Shown here one piece after another: positions 54,885-64,000 of a stretch of DNA of 64,000 nucleotides. Location of the stretch: NCBI GenBank assembly GCA_036417435.1, contig CM070901.1, positions 162,274,044 to 162,338,043 of the forward strand, in the 5' to 3' direction. Source of the stretch: Inia geoffrensis (taxonomy: Eukaryota; Chordata; Mammalia; Artiodactyla; Iniidae). The translations under genes were made by a program, and so were the position numbers. The notes under the pieces were generated by a model that was not told the origin of the DNA, did no database searches, and saw only the letters and a program-made list of their open reading frames with translations. Position 1 is the first letter of the stretch. The number at the start of each line of letters is the position of its first letter.

Positions 54885-55190
54885 CTTAGCTCCAGGTGCT
54901 TTGCTGGTTTGTCAGTGATGGGTCCAGCAGCCCTGTAAGGTGGGCCTGACCCCCCTCTTACAGATGGGTAACTGGGGCCCAGAGAAGGGACTAGAGCCAG
55001 GGTTGGGGCCACTCCTGTCTGGGCTCAGAGACAACACTGTCCCTGCATCCACCATCATCCCACCCACTGCCACTGGGCTCTGTCCCTACGTGGATCACTG
55101 GTGTCATTGAGCACTGGCTCTGGGTACCCCTGGAAGTGCGCTCCGTGGGCTAAATCCTTCAGTCCTCACCCTCTGTGGTGGGGCCGTCAG
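54885..55190 (-). mobile_element. Two MIR relics, antisense
   Basis: 54885-55035 (TAAGGTGGGCCTGACCCCCC, TCTTACAGATGGGTAACTGG) is clear. 55105-55190 (GTCATTGAGCACTGGCTCTG, AATCCTTCAGTCCTCACCC) is weaker. Confidence 0.7.
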
Positions 55191-55239
55191 GACCTAAAGA
55201 TGAAGTTTCACCTGCACTGACCACCAGGTGCCACATCGG

Positions 55240-55505
55240 CCACCTCACTCTGACATCTGCGTTCCTAACCCTGAGCTTCAGTGACGTACCTGCTGTGTCC
55301 TCTGTCTGGGGCAGCCTCCACCTGCCTTACACCAGTGTACTTTTCCACTGGGAAAAATACAATCTCAGTTCAAGACCAAATCAAGTGCCACCTGTTCTGG
55401 GAATCCTTCCCTGATCTCCCCTCCAGGAGCTTCCATTTGGGGAGGAGTCCCTCATGAAAGCATCAATCTTCTTCACCCTTGGGGTGTGTCCATGTGTCCT
55501 TTTCC
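55240..55505 (+). mobile_element. L2 LINE fragment
   Basis: TCAAGTGCCACCTGTTCTGG, GAATCCTTCCCTGATCTCCC and the preceding decayed region match L2 before its 3' end. Confidence 0.72.
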
Positions 55506-55829
55506 CCCTGTAGACAATGGTCCCCAGAGTGTGGCCCATGGTAGCATCAATCAGCCCTGATGAAGGATCTGGCTATTTAATAGAAACTGCACTGTGCTGG
55601 TGGATGCTGATTAGATACTTCTCACCCCAACAGTCTCCAGGATCCTTTGGTTGAATCCATTGACTCTGTGAAGGCGGGGGCGTAATCCCCAACCTGCCTC
55701 AAAGTCAGGTGAGGTGGGGACCACTCATCTGCCAAGATCCCTCCTAATGAAAAATGTATGAATATTCCTTCTGCAAAGGCACTTCAACGCCAGTGATCCC
55801 CCCGCCACTCTCTGTCCCCTCTCCTTGCT
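55506..55829. other. Unique DNA, possible MER5 scrap
   Basis: 55515-55580 (GGTCCCCAGAGTGTGGCCCA) is faintly like a MER5-type element. No gene supported. Confidence 0.35.
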
Positions 55830-56035
55830 TTATTTTCTTCCCAGCCCTTCATCACCAGACAATATATGTTCATATGTTTATTTGCTTATTTTCTTTTCCC
55901 TGCACTAGAATGTCAGGTCAGTGGCAGAGAACTGGACCTATCCTATCCACCATGGATCCCTTGGCTAGAAGAGTACCTGCACACAGTAGGTGCTCAAACG
56001 TGCTTGTTGAGTGAAGGAACGGATAATGAATGGAC
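55830..56035 (+). mobile_element. L2 LINE 3' end
   Basis: CTAGAATGTCAGGTCAGTGG, GAGTACCTGCACACAGTAGG and TGCTCAAACGTGCTTGTTGA, then GTGAAGGAACGG. Confidence 0.8.
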
Positions 56036-56275
56036 AGTTAATGCCGGGGGGTCTGGGGTCAAGCAGATCCGGGTTCAAGCCTCAGCTCTTCGAAGCTCCC
56101 TCTTGTCCCTGCACAGGCGGCACCTCCTCTGTGAGCCTTTGTTTCCTCATCTCTATTGTGGAGCCATCAATAAAAGCTCCTGCCTCTTGAGATGTGGTTG
56201 CACTAGCTTGAGACGAGTCTTCCAGAGAGCTGAGCACAGGCCCTGGTTCTGAGGGAGCTCTCAGCAAACGCTGTT
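56036..56275 (+). mobile_element. MIR SINE relic
   Basis: GATCCGGGTTCAAGCCTCAG, GCCTTTGTTTCCTCATCTCT and GAGCTGAGCACAGGCCCTGG. Confidence 0.82.
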
Positions 56276-56309
56276 CTCTCTATAGCTCCACACAAGTTGT
56301 CCTCATAGG

Positions 56310-56420
56310 CTTTGAGCTGGGGGGCTCAGGGTAGGTGGGTCACTTTGGAGCCTCCGTTTGCTTATATGTCACATGGAGATCATAACACCTCTCCTGGAAG
56401 GTTGCTGTGAAGGTTCAGAA
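56310..56420 (+). mobile_element. MIR SINE fragment
   Basis: GCCTCCGTTTGCTTATATGT, CACATGGAGATCATAACACC and GTTGCTGTGAAGGTTCAGA. Confidence 0.75.
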
Positions 56421-56625
56421 GGTGATGATGATGATAGCTAAACTGATGAACAGCTTCCTATGTGCTTTACCCTGGCTTTATACAAATTAGTGTGTTTCAT
56501 CTTTATTTCAACCCTAGGGGGCAGGTGCTAATATTATCTCCATTTCACACTTGAGAAGCGGAGGCACATGGCAGGGAAGTAACTGGCCCCGGGTCACCAG
56601 AGGATAAGTGATACAGGGAAGGAGA
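56420..56625 (-). mobile_element. MIR SINE, well kept
   Basis: GATGATGATGATAGCTAAAC, AACAGCTTCCTATGTGCTTT, TTATCTCCATTTCACACTTG and AAGTAACTGGCCCCGGGTCA. It is tail-to-tail with the preceding MIR. Confidence 0.92.
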
Positions 56626-57277
56626 TGGGGAAGAGCCACAGTGGATACTCTGCCTACACCAGCCCCACTCAGTGCCTGGAGGCCCCAGGGGCAGGGCCAG
56701 GGGCTCTGCAGGAAATGGACACTTATTAAGCACTTGAGCGCCAGGAAGTGGACAGAAAACAGAGAACAAGAGAGGCCAGACCCTGTCCTATGAAGAACAT
56801 ATGGGGGAAGGCAGAGGGGGCTATACCAGAAGCACAAGCTAGAATGGGCTCACTGACAGGTAGCCACACTCATGCTATCATGCAAACGTCCGTGGGGTTA
56901 CTGGTCTTCTGGAGTAACTTGTTCCACAGTCACTAATACAAGGGCATCACAAAGCAGAGAGGTCTATGCACGCCTTTAGCTCCTGATTTAGTTAGCAAAG
57001 AGCTTCGTCCAAGTTAACGTCTTGCTGGGTGGGGAGCCGGGCAGCTCCAGGGCCCACAGTGCCAAGTGTCCAGGTGACCCTCCCAGAGGAAAGGAAGGCC
57101 AGGTTCGCCTGCAGGGAAAGGAGAGAGCAGAGGGCTGTGAGAAAGTGGGGGCAGCAGAGTGTGGGAGTGGTGCTGAGGAGACAAGGCCAGAAAGACACTG
57201 ATATTACTCCATGAGCCAATCAAGACAGGCTGTGTGTGAGACAAGAGGCAGAGACAGAGAATGCTTCCCTGACCTCC
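56626..57277. other. Unique DNA, nothing recognised
   Basis: No gene or repeat supported. Confidence 0.35.
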
Positions 57278-57412
57278 CAGACAACACACATGCATGCACC
57301 CATGCACACACTTGCACAAACACATGCACGTGCACATGTGTACACACATGGACACGTGCATGCACACATACATTCACACACTCATGTGCACACACACAAA
57401 CACAGCACATTT
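57278..57412. repeat. Imperfect (CA)n / CATG-CACA array
   Basis: A purine-pyrimidine alternating tract of CACA and TGCA units (for example GTGCACATGTGTACACACAT). It can adopt Z-DNA and gives open frames on both strands that are not genes. Confidence 0.95.
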
Positions 57413-57419
57413 CTTCATG

Positions 57420-57610
57420 GAATGCGTCACCCCCCAATTCCACGTTTGTTGGTGTGGCTATTAAGATCATCGTGTACCCCCCACTAGACTGTGCACAGCT
57501 TTGGGAAAGCAGGGATGGCTGGGGTGGGGGGATGCTCACCATTGCCTTTCCCCCAGCACATAGCAGTTGCTCACTAATCAGGCATGTGTTCACTGAACGA
57601 GTGAAAGAGA
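57420..57610 (+). mobile_element. L2 LINE 3' end
   Basis: CACTAGACTGTGCACAGCTT, AAAGCAGGGATGGCTGGGGT, CCCCCAGCACATAGCAGTTG and TGTTCACTGAACGAGTG. Confidence 0.82.
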
Positions 57611-57984
57611 AAGGGAGCAAACCAAGTGACAGGAGGCAAGGAGGGGGCTTGGTTTGGGAGGTTAGCACAGCGTTGACAGCACATGAAGGAATGGGCTGTG
57701 CAGAGGCACATGGCTGGGGAATTTCTGAGAGACTTCTGGGAGAAGCCCTTCACCTCATTCTTCGAGATCAAAGACTCTACTTGATACTTAAGCATCTTGT
57801 TTGTTCTATTTTGTAAGCAAAAATCAGCAAGGGATTTGGGACCTGGAACTCAGAGAGTGAGGGCTGGGAAGAGCCATCTCCACACTGATAGATGAACTCA
57901 CTGGCTCCAGTTTTTTCAACGGCTCTCATCACGATCACCCCCGGGCTTAGATGAGGAGTCTCCGTACTCAGCAGGTTCTCCAGT
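57611..57984. other. Unique DNA, nothing recognised
   Basis: No gene or repeat supported. Confidence 0.35.
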
Positions 57985-58180
57985 GAGCCTAATAGCAACG
58001 GGCATTTATTGAGCACTTACTGTATGCCCAGGCCTGAATCCAGCACCCCACGTACACTAATCTGTTTAACCTTCACACTGGCCCTTTCAGGGAAGCCCTC
58101 TCCCTGTTTCAGATGGGAGCCTAAGGCACAGAGAGATGTAGCCACTTGTCCAAAGCCTCATAGCTGCTGAGTGGAGGGTG
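57985..58180 (-). mobile_element. MIR SINE, well kept
   Basis: GGGCATTTATTGAGCACTTA, CTGTATGCCCAGGCCTGAAT, CCCTGTTTCAGATGGGAGCC and ATAGCTGCTGAGTGGAGGG. Confidence 0.92.
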
Positions 58181-58500
58181 GTGAAGCCTGGGCTCCAGAG
58201 TGACTCCAGCCTGGCTTATATACCTTCCTGTCTGAGTGACACAGGGTGTCTCTTCAAGCCTAAGATCACTCATCTGGACACTGAGGGCATTCAGCAGGTG
58301 CTCGATAAATGGTCCCTTTCTATGCACAGGCCTGGTGACCCGCAAAGATGACTGAGAGCAGCCCAAGCCAGAGGGAACCTGAGTATAGCACTGGAAGGGG
58401 CTTAGATCGTTGACTCCAGAAGTCCCATTCTACAGATGAGGAAACTGAGGCCTCAGGAGGGAAATGAGTGGTTCAGATTGCTGGGGTTGGGGTCATACCT
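58181..58500. mobile_element. MIR/L2 tail (+) and MIR/L3-type relic (-)
   Basis: 58255-58318 has a plus-strand tail (ATTCAGCAGGTGCTCGATAA). 58385-58500 reads antisense (GTCCCATTCTACAGATGAGG, AAACTGAGGCCTCAGGAGGG). Confidence 0.7.
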
Positions 58501-59029
58501 TCCCATTAATGGGCCAGTGTTCCTTCCTCACCCACAGCAGTGGGTCAAACATTGCTTCTAAGTTTTAAAATAATAATAATCAAAATAAAGGGACGAGCAA
58601 TGAAGTCGCTCCCAACTGACCTGTGGGGCGAGGGCTGGTGCTCACCTGCTTGTTCTAAGAGCAAGGAGAGGAGCAGGGCTCTTCTCTAAGAGGATAAAGG
58701 CTGAGGGCCGTGCCTGTGGGTGCCCTTTCTAGAGCAGAGCCATGGGCGTGATGCCCCTCTCAGTGCCCTTCAGTAGCTCCTCACCGCCAAGCACGTGCCT
58801 CCTCTGGGACTTCATGGCCCTTCCCAGCAGCATCTCCTGACACACCCACCCCTGAAGATCACACCCTTCTCTGAACCTGTTTCACTATCCCTCAGGGTTA
58901 GGTCAATTCACTGAAAATGGATTTCTAGAGCCCAGCCTCTCGGATGACCAATCGTACAAAAACTTATCCACAGAAGGACTAACAGACCAAATAATAATTT
59001 ACCAAAAACTGTTAGACCAACCTTTTGGT
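58501..59029. other. Unique DNA, nothing recognised
   Basis: No gene or repeat supported. 58905-59030 is AT-richer. Confidence 0.35.
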
Positions 59030-59115
59030 GACTGTATCCATGCTATGTGTCTGTTCATCTATTCAACAGCTATTTACTGAGTACCTATTGTGTGCCGGGG
59101 CAGTGTGACACAGGG
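59030..59115 (-). mobile_element. L2/MIR end fragment
   Basis: CAACAGCTATTTACTGAGTA and CCTATTGTGTGCCGGGGCAG. Confidence 0.7.
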
Positions 59116-59344
59116 TCAGGAGTGAAGGTGCTGAAATCTAGGGGTGAGGAAAGTTCACTTATCTGCCAAGGCGTGGACTGTGGCAAGAGGCAGCAAAAAC
59201 AGCCAAGGGAGGGAAGGAAGATGGTTCTGGGACTGTTAGTCAATCTCCTGTGACATGGGCTGGCCTGGCCGAGCTGTCTGCTGCCCCACTGTCCCTCCGC
59301 CCAAGCACCCTCTGCCTCTGCTCACCAGACGCAGACTCAGGACT

Positions 59345-59585
59345 CTCACCCAACCCAGAAAGGGAAGGGTGGTTGGGAGGGTTGGGTGGGCGAAAGTTGG
59401 TGGGGTGGGGGAAGGGTGGTGGGGAGGGTAGAGGGGTGGGGGAAGGGTGCTGGGTGGGTGGAGGGGTGGGGGAAGGGTGGTGGGGAGGGTGGAGGGGTGG
59501 GGGAAGGGTGGTGGGGTGGGGGAAGGGTGCTGGGTGGGTGGAGCGGTAGGGGAAGGGTGCAGGGTGGGTGGAGGGGTGGTGGGTC
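59345..59585. repeat. G-rich minisatellite
   Basis: About 240 bases built from interleaved units such as GGTGGGGGAAGGGTGCTGGG, TGGGTGGAGGGGTGGGGGAA and GTGGTGGGGAGGGT. The plus strand has almost no C. The minus strand reads as Pro/Thr-rich low complexity, so the long frame at 59236-59880 is an artefact. Dense GGG runs predict G-quadruplexes. Confidence 0.95.
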
Positions 59586-60427
59586 TTGATGAGCAGGTCT
59601 GCAGCCCATCCAGGAGAAGCACAGCAGGAGCACGTAGAGACCCGTTGCCCTCAGCCTGCTCAGCTGCTCGAATGGCCTCGCTGCTTCTCACTGGTCTCAG
59701 CGTGGCTCTCCCGCAAGGGCCGGCTAGCACACAGGTTCTTATAACTGTCAGCAGCGCTCTGACGTGGGACCCACCAGAAAACCTCCCAGGGTCCTCCTCC
59801 CGACCCTCCCGGGAGCCTCGGGTGTCCCCAGGCTGCCGCGCCGTCCACAGTTCCAGACTGAGATGCAGATCAGGCCTCATCTCCAGCCTCCTACTGAGGC
59901 CAGGTCACTAGTGGACTAAGGCTCTTGCTTGCCTCCCCTCCCAGAGGAAGGAAACTCTCCCCAGGCCCACTGCCAGGCAGTTTCCCAAGAGCCTTCTGGA
60001 GACAGGGTCCTCTGGGAGGGGTGGGGGCACAGGCCTGATTCCAAGGAACGTTCTGGGTACTTGGATGCCAAGACCCTGCTCTCTCCTCCACCCCCTGACA
60101 GCAGTCTGTGTCAGGCCTCCATTTTCTGCCCTGAGCTTTGAGGTTGGGGCCTTTTCTGGGCTGCATTATACTCCAGATGTGCTTCCTTTTACCGGGTGTT
60201 CAGAGAAACTGCCACTCTGAGCCTGGGACCTTGGGCTGTCCAAAGTGGGAGCAGAGGTGGCAGGTCCTAAACTCAAGAGGCAGCGGAGGGAGTGAGGCCC
60301 GGGGAAAGATACAGTCACTGACTGCTGGTATTTTACCCCTATATTCCTCTGGCTTTCATATCACTTCCTCCAAATCTTTTTATCATACTTCGATAACCAT
60401 TTGAAAAGCTACTGGGGAGATGCAACC
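59586..60427. other. Unique GC-rich DNA
   Basis: No exon supported. 59640-59860 has several CpGs but no recognisable coding content. Confidence 0.35.
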
Positions 60428-60625
60428 CTGGGAAGACAACAACAGCTGACATTTACAGCACTCCAAACTGAGCACATCACATTCATTACCTTGTCCCAGG
60501 CTCACTGCAACCCTGCCAGGTAGGGACTATCTCTGTCCCCAGGGTATGGAAGACGAAACTGAGATACGAAGAGGTTAAGTCATAGGCCCAAGGTCACACT
60601 GCACTGCTCATAAGTCGTGGACCAA
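60428..60625 (-). mobile_element. MIR SINE, well kept
   Basis: AACAACAGCTGACATTTACA, ACATTCATTACCTTGTCCCA, CCAGGTAGGGACTATCTCTG, AAACTGAGATACGAAGAGGT and AGGCCCAAGGTCACACTGC. Confidence 0.92.
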
Positions 60626-61009
60626 CCTCTCCATACCCCACGATTCCCTCCCAACAGCTGCTGAAAGGCCCTTCCTTATTACGTAAGAGGCCGAGAGGGC
60701 AAGCAACTCCTCCACGGCCACACAGGGCATTAGTGGTTGAGCCTGCCTGGGGCTCCTCCACCTGCAGGTCACTCTGGCCGCCTTCTTCCTGGGTACCATG
60801 AGGGAGGTGACTCAGAGAATGGAGGATGCCGGACACAGGGAGGCCCAGGCAACTCTGGAGGGTGCCATGAAGCTGGGCAATGCCCACAGCAGCCAGCAAG
60901 CTGCCCAGGGACCCCGGGCTCCCTCCTTCCTCCCACCCACATGCTGCAGAGAAACAGGCTTTGAAAACGAAAGCTCCCTTGAAGTAAACAGATTAGTGGT
61001 GTTTCTGTG
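60626..61009. other. Unique DNA, nothing recognised
   Basis: No gene or repeat supported. Confidence 0.35.
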
Positions 61010-61215
61010 CTAGCACCTTATTAATTAAATGTCCTAAATACATTGAAACCCGAGCATTTAATTTAGATTTATAGGGATAATTTAAATTTATAAGACCAGC
61101 TATTATGCATTAAGTACAGAAAATGCCAATTGATTTTCACAGGTGATCTTTATTGAAGTGTTAAAAAAGAAAACTATGTAAAATTTAATTACCCTGGTGG
61201 TGAGCTAAGCGCTGG
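61010..61215. promoter_or_regulatory. Candidate conserved noncoding element, homeodomain motif cluster
   Basis: About 200 bases, sharply AT-rich and non-repetitive, with TTATTAATTAAATG, GCATTTAATTTAGATTTATA, GATAATTTAAATTTATAAG, ATTATGCATTAAGTAC and AAATTTAATTACCC. It is the most enhancer-like block in the window by motif density, but function and conservation are untested. Confidence 0.42.
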
Positions 61216-61424
61216 CAGGGAGTTTAAGGTGATGGTGGGGGGAAGTGTGCCTTACTTCAGGAGCTGTTCTCTTATTTGTCTGGGTGGCAATTTCATCCTC
61301 CCCTTGTTAGTCATTGAAATGGAAGTAGGCATCACAGCGTGAATAAGGTACCCGCATCATGTGTCACGATGCAAGATGCTGTCCCGGCTGCCTCTACGTC
61401 AGCTTCAGGGCTGATGGGTTAGGG
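61216..61424. other. Unique DNA, nothing recognised
   Basis: No gene or repeat supported. Confidence 0.3.
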
Positions 61425-61570
61425 TGGAGTGAAGTGGTGCAGTGCAAACCAGGGTGGGAGTCTGGAGCTCTGGGTTCTCGTCCCAGCAGGCATGGCCTTT
61501 CCTGTGACCTTGGGGCGCTCACCTCAACTCTGTGTACTCGCCTCCATAGCTCAGAACCAAGAGGTGCACG
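61425..61570 (+). mobile_element. MIR SINE relic
   Basis: GAGCTCTGGGTTCTCGTCCC and CCTGTGACCTTGGGGCGCTC, then ACCTCAACTCTGTGTACTC. Confidence 0.75.
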
Positions 61571-62570
61571 GCTGGTGGTCTGGATGTCCCTGCCGGCTCT
61601 GATGTTTGATGAACGTAAAGATTTGGTCCCATATCTGGATGGGACATTGGACATCGTGTCCTAATACCTCGATCTGTCTCTGTCTCCCTCATACACCCCG
61701 CAGTCTCGGGAGCTCCACTTTCATGATTCTGAAGGGACCACATCTGCGAGGTGGCAGGTGGGCACAACGATGGGCCAACTTCCCTCCAGGTAGAGTCAGG
61801 CCAAGCCACAGGGCGCTGTGCTGAAGAAGTGAGGAAGGAGGCTCCATGTAATACAGGTGCCATGGCGTCTGAAGGCAGGACCAGGGTTAGTCTTGCAGAA
61901 ACCACACCAGGTGTTTTAAACTGAGAGATTTAATGAAAGGAACAAGTTACAAGAGTGTTGGAAGGGCTGAAGGAACCAAAGGGAAGTAGAGATAACCCAG
62001 AGGTTAGTTCCTGCACGGGTTTCTAGAGCTGGGGCAACACAGGGAGGGGTAATGTAGCCGGAGCCCAGGACCACTTGCTGTGATGCTGGTGGAGATGGTG
62101 CCACTGGGGCCACCCTTGACCTCTACTGCCAGACCGATCAAGGTCCACTAGAGCCCACTCCCACCATCTGATTTTGCTGAGAGAGCCCATGATTGCTGCT
62201 GGGACCACCAAGGGCCGCTTCCATGCAGTGAGCGCTCCTTGGTGAGCATCTGTGTGGGTCCCAATATTCTCACGCTATATGCTGTTCTGAGAGATCCACC
62301 TACACACGTCCTCCCCAAACCTCCCTGTCCCCAATCTTTCCATCCGGTTCTATCCAGACCCTGATCATTTGGCCAAACTGTTAGCCATTGCCTGTGAATT
62401 AGGTAGATCTTTGCCTCTGGCCGTTTCCCCATTTTAGCTCAGTGGACAGAGGTGTGCTGCTTGAAGACCTGTCCCCTGGGAGGATTCCTCTTGCTTCCTG
62501 TCTTCAGGGTCATCAGCATGGCTGAGGAAGGCCACCAGTTAGCTGGTGCACTGGGGTGAATTGTTCCATC
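61571..62570. other. Unique DNA, nothing recognised
   Basis: 1 kb without a supported gene or repeat. Open frames of 94-128 codons on the minus strand have no recognisable domain. Confidence 0.35.
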
Positions 62571-62574
62571 TCCA

Positions 62575-62862
62575 CCAAAAAATAAAAAATGTCCACCAGG
62601 AACCTCAGAATGTGACCTTATTTGGAAAAGGAGTCTTTGCAGATGTAATTAAGGTAAGGATCTTAAGATGAGATCATCCTGGATTAGGGTGGGCCTGAAA
62701 TCCAATGATGAATGAGACAGAAAGGGAGGCACAGGGACACAGGGTACAGAAGGCCATGTGGAGGTGGAGGCAACTGGGAGAGACCGGGAAGGTTCTCCCC
62801 CGGAGAGAGCATGGCTACCAAGCAACTGGTAATTTGTTACAACAGCCATAGGAAGCAAATAT
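62575..62862 (+). mobile_element. MLT1-type MaLR LTR, internally deleted
   Basis: AATGTGACCTTATTTGGAAA, GGAGTCTTTGCAGATGTAAT, GATGAGATCATCCTGGATTA and GGTGGGCCTGAAATCCAATG, then GAAGGCCATGTGGAGG and the end GGTAATTTGTTACAACAGCC. The segment that normally carries the CCAGAACTGTGAG/AATAAA block is missing. Confidence 0.88.
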
Positions 62863-63484
62863 GGCTGGCAATGGACAATGTTGTACGAGGTCAGTGGTGT
62901 GGATTGAGAGAAGGTGGTCATACAGCTGGAGAGGATGCTGTGAGACTCTTTTCACCTGCTCATGGGATTGACCTGTCTCCAGGATGGGCTTGAGCCCCAG
63001 TTACACACGCCACTTTCACCGGATGCTGGACAGGTGCTGAGGCCGACTCTATACCCCAGTGTTCAGGCAACACCCAGGGCAAGATGGGCCACCAGATTTC
63101 ATGGTCACTTGGTGGCCCAGCACTCAGCGTTCATTCCATCTCTACCAGGGCCCAGTAAAAAGGCAAAGAGCGATTTTCAAATGTGTGGCAGTTACCGGCA
63201 GAAGAACACGTGGCTTTGTACTGAACGCCCAGACAGCTGTGCCGTGAGCGCCCTAGCGGGGCCTGCTACTGAGCATCCCGACGTGCAGAGTTGAGGACCA
63301 CTGGACGGCCTGGGCGCTGAGGCCCACGTGTCAGGGCAGCTGGCCCCGGAGACTGAAATGGCTGCAGGACCTTCTCTAGCTCTGAGCCCCACTCAGCTTG
63401 GCCAGTTATTCAGAAAGTGGGTCCGGGCAGCACACACGCAGGTCATGTAGGTGGCTTCCAAAGTTCAGAGAGTGCCCCCCACCC
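62863..63484. other. Unique DNA, nothing recognised
   Basis: No gene or repeat supported. Confidence 0.35.
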
Positions 63485-63760
63485 GGGGTTGTGTCTCATC
63501 CTTAGATTGTGCCTCTCATTCCTAATCAGTGCCATTACCTTCAAGTAAGAGACAGCGAGCTTGTGAGTTCAGTTTCCGTTGCAAATCTACACCCCGCAGG
63601 AGTAAATTTTAGATCTGATTTTCATTTGCATCTGACTTACGGCTGTAAAGCATAAAAGCTTCCTTAGGACAATCATAGAGGATCACTGGTTTTCTGGCCA
63701 TGCTTTGCACGGAGAGTTAAAACGCCATGCTTGTCATTTTCTTTCTGCAAATTCTCCAGT
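63485..63760. promoter_or_regulatory. Candidate conserved noncoding element
   Basis: Repeat-free complex sequence with TCATTCCTAATCAGTGCCAT, AGATCTGATTTTCATTTGCA, CTGTAAAGCATAAAAGCTTC and GAGTTAAAACGCCATGC. Untested. Confidence 0.33.
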
Positions 63761-64000
63761 CCTGTCCTGAGTGGCCATTACACACCTCATTCCTTATAAC
63801 AGTTGTCATTACCACCTCCGAGGCCAGCACAGCAGCCACTCGTCTGACAAAGGCCACTATTATGTGGGCACTTCATCCCTGGCAACCACAGGGAATGATT
63901 CCACTGACTGACCGCCCCACCTGCCGTGAAGTACCAAGGGCCTGCTCTGCCCCGGCAGTGAGGTCCTCCTTCACTGTGCTCAATCCTCATCCAAGCAGAC
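63761..64000. other. Unique DNA, nothing recognised
   Basis: No gene or repeat supported up to the window end. Confidence 0.3.

Noticed and set aside
55221..55235. Second CTCF-like motif (CCACCAGGTGCCACA)
   Set aside because: One core G is replaced and it lies at the edge of an L2 fragment without CpG or other context.
57211..57816. 201-codon open frame with His/Thr repeats
   Set aside because: Created by the CA-rich array, then an L2 3' end; matching openings on the other strand show it is a simple-repeat effect.
59236..59880. 214-codon open frame, minus strand, with Pro/Thr/His repeats
   Set aside because: Its core is the reverse reading of the G-rich minisatellite.

Overview
This window is nuclear DNA from a mammal, most likely a whale or dolphin. 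The strongest clue is five copies of CHR-type (cetacean/hippo/ruminant) tRNA-derived SINEs, recognisable by heads such as CTTCCCTGGTGGCRCAGTGG and the CCACATGCCGCGGAGCAACT body. I see no ruminant Bov-tA or Bov-B, no primate Alu, no rodent B1/B2 and no pig PRE-1. MIR, L2, MaLR and Tigger relics are the usual placental background. Hippopotamus cannot be excluded from the sequence alone.

I could not support any protein-coding exon, rRNA, functional tRNA, CRISPR array or bacterial-type operon. Most open frames of 60-300 codons run through L2, L1, SINE or simple-repeat DNA or lie antisense to it. None resembles a gene family I know. The window is best read as intergenic or deep intronic DNA. It is a layered record of transposon insertions with unique, possibly regulatory segments between them.

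Layout. 1-5.5 kb: unique DNA with MIR and L2 relics. 5.5-11.4 kb: a nested LINE-1 stack holding an L1 with a GC-rich tandem-repeat 5' UTR, a decayed ORF1, an ORF2 that has lost its middle, and two successive L1 3' UTRs, all interrupted by SINEs. 11.4-22 kb: L2/MIR relics, a MER2 DNA transposon (16.85-17.2 kb), an ATC/ACC trinucleotide array, and two candidate conserved noncoding elements (12.6-12.9 and 17.6-18.0 kb). 22-28 kb: LTR elements, including a solo MaLR LTR that splits a MIR and a complete LTR-internal-LTR MaLR (25371-27392) with a target-site duplication. 28-36 kb: GC-rich DNA with a DR1-like heptamer array, a CpG-dense SINE, an MLT2 LTR and long L2 fragments. 36-48 kb: a very dense MIR/L2 mosaic and a small CpG-rich segment with a CTCF-like motif (42.2-42.4 kb). 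48.6-52.5 kb: a minus-strand, 5'-truncated L1 carrying two SINEs. 52.5-64 kb: MIR/L2 relics, a CA-rich array, a G-rich minisatellite (59.3-59.6 kb), an AT-rich homeodomain-motif segment (61.0-61.2 kb) and a MaLR/MLT1 LTR.

No genes work together here. The biology on view is retrotransposition, element decay and possible cis-regulation. Repeat family names come from memory of consensus sequences. Boundaries of old MIR and L2 copies are accurate only to about 20-50 bases. Calls of candidate regulatory elements rest on composition and motifs alone.
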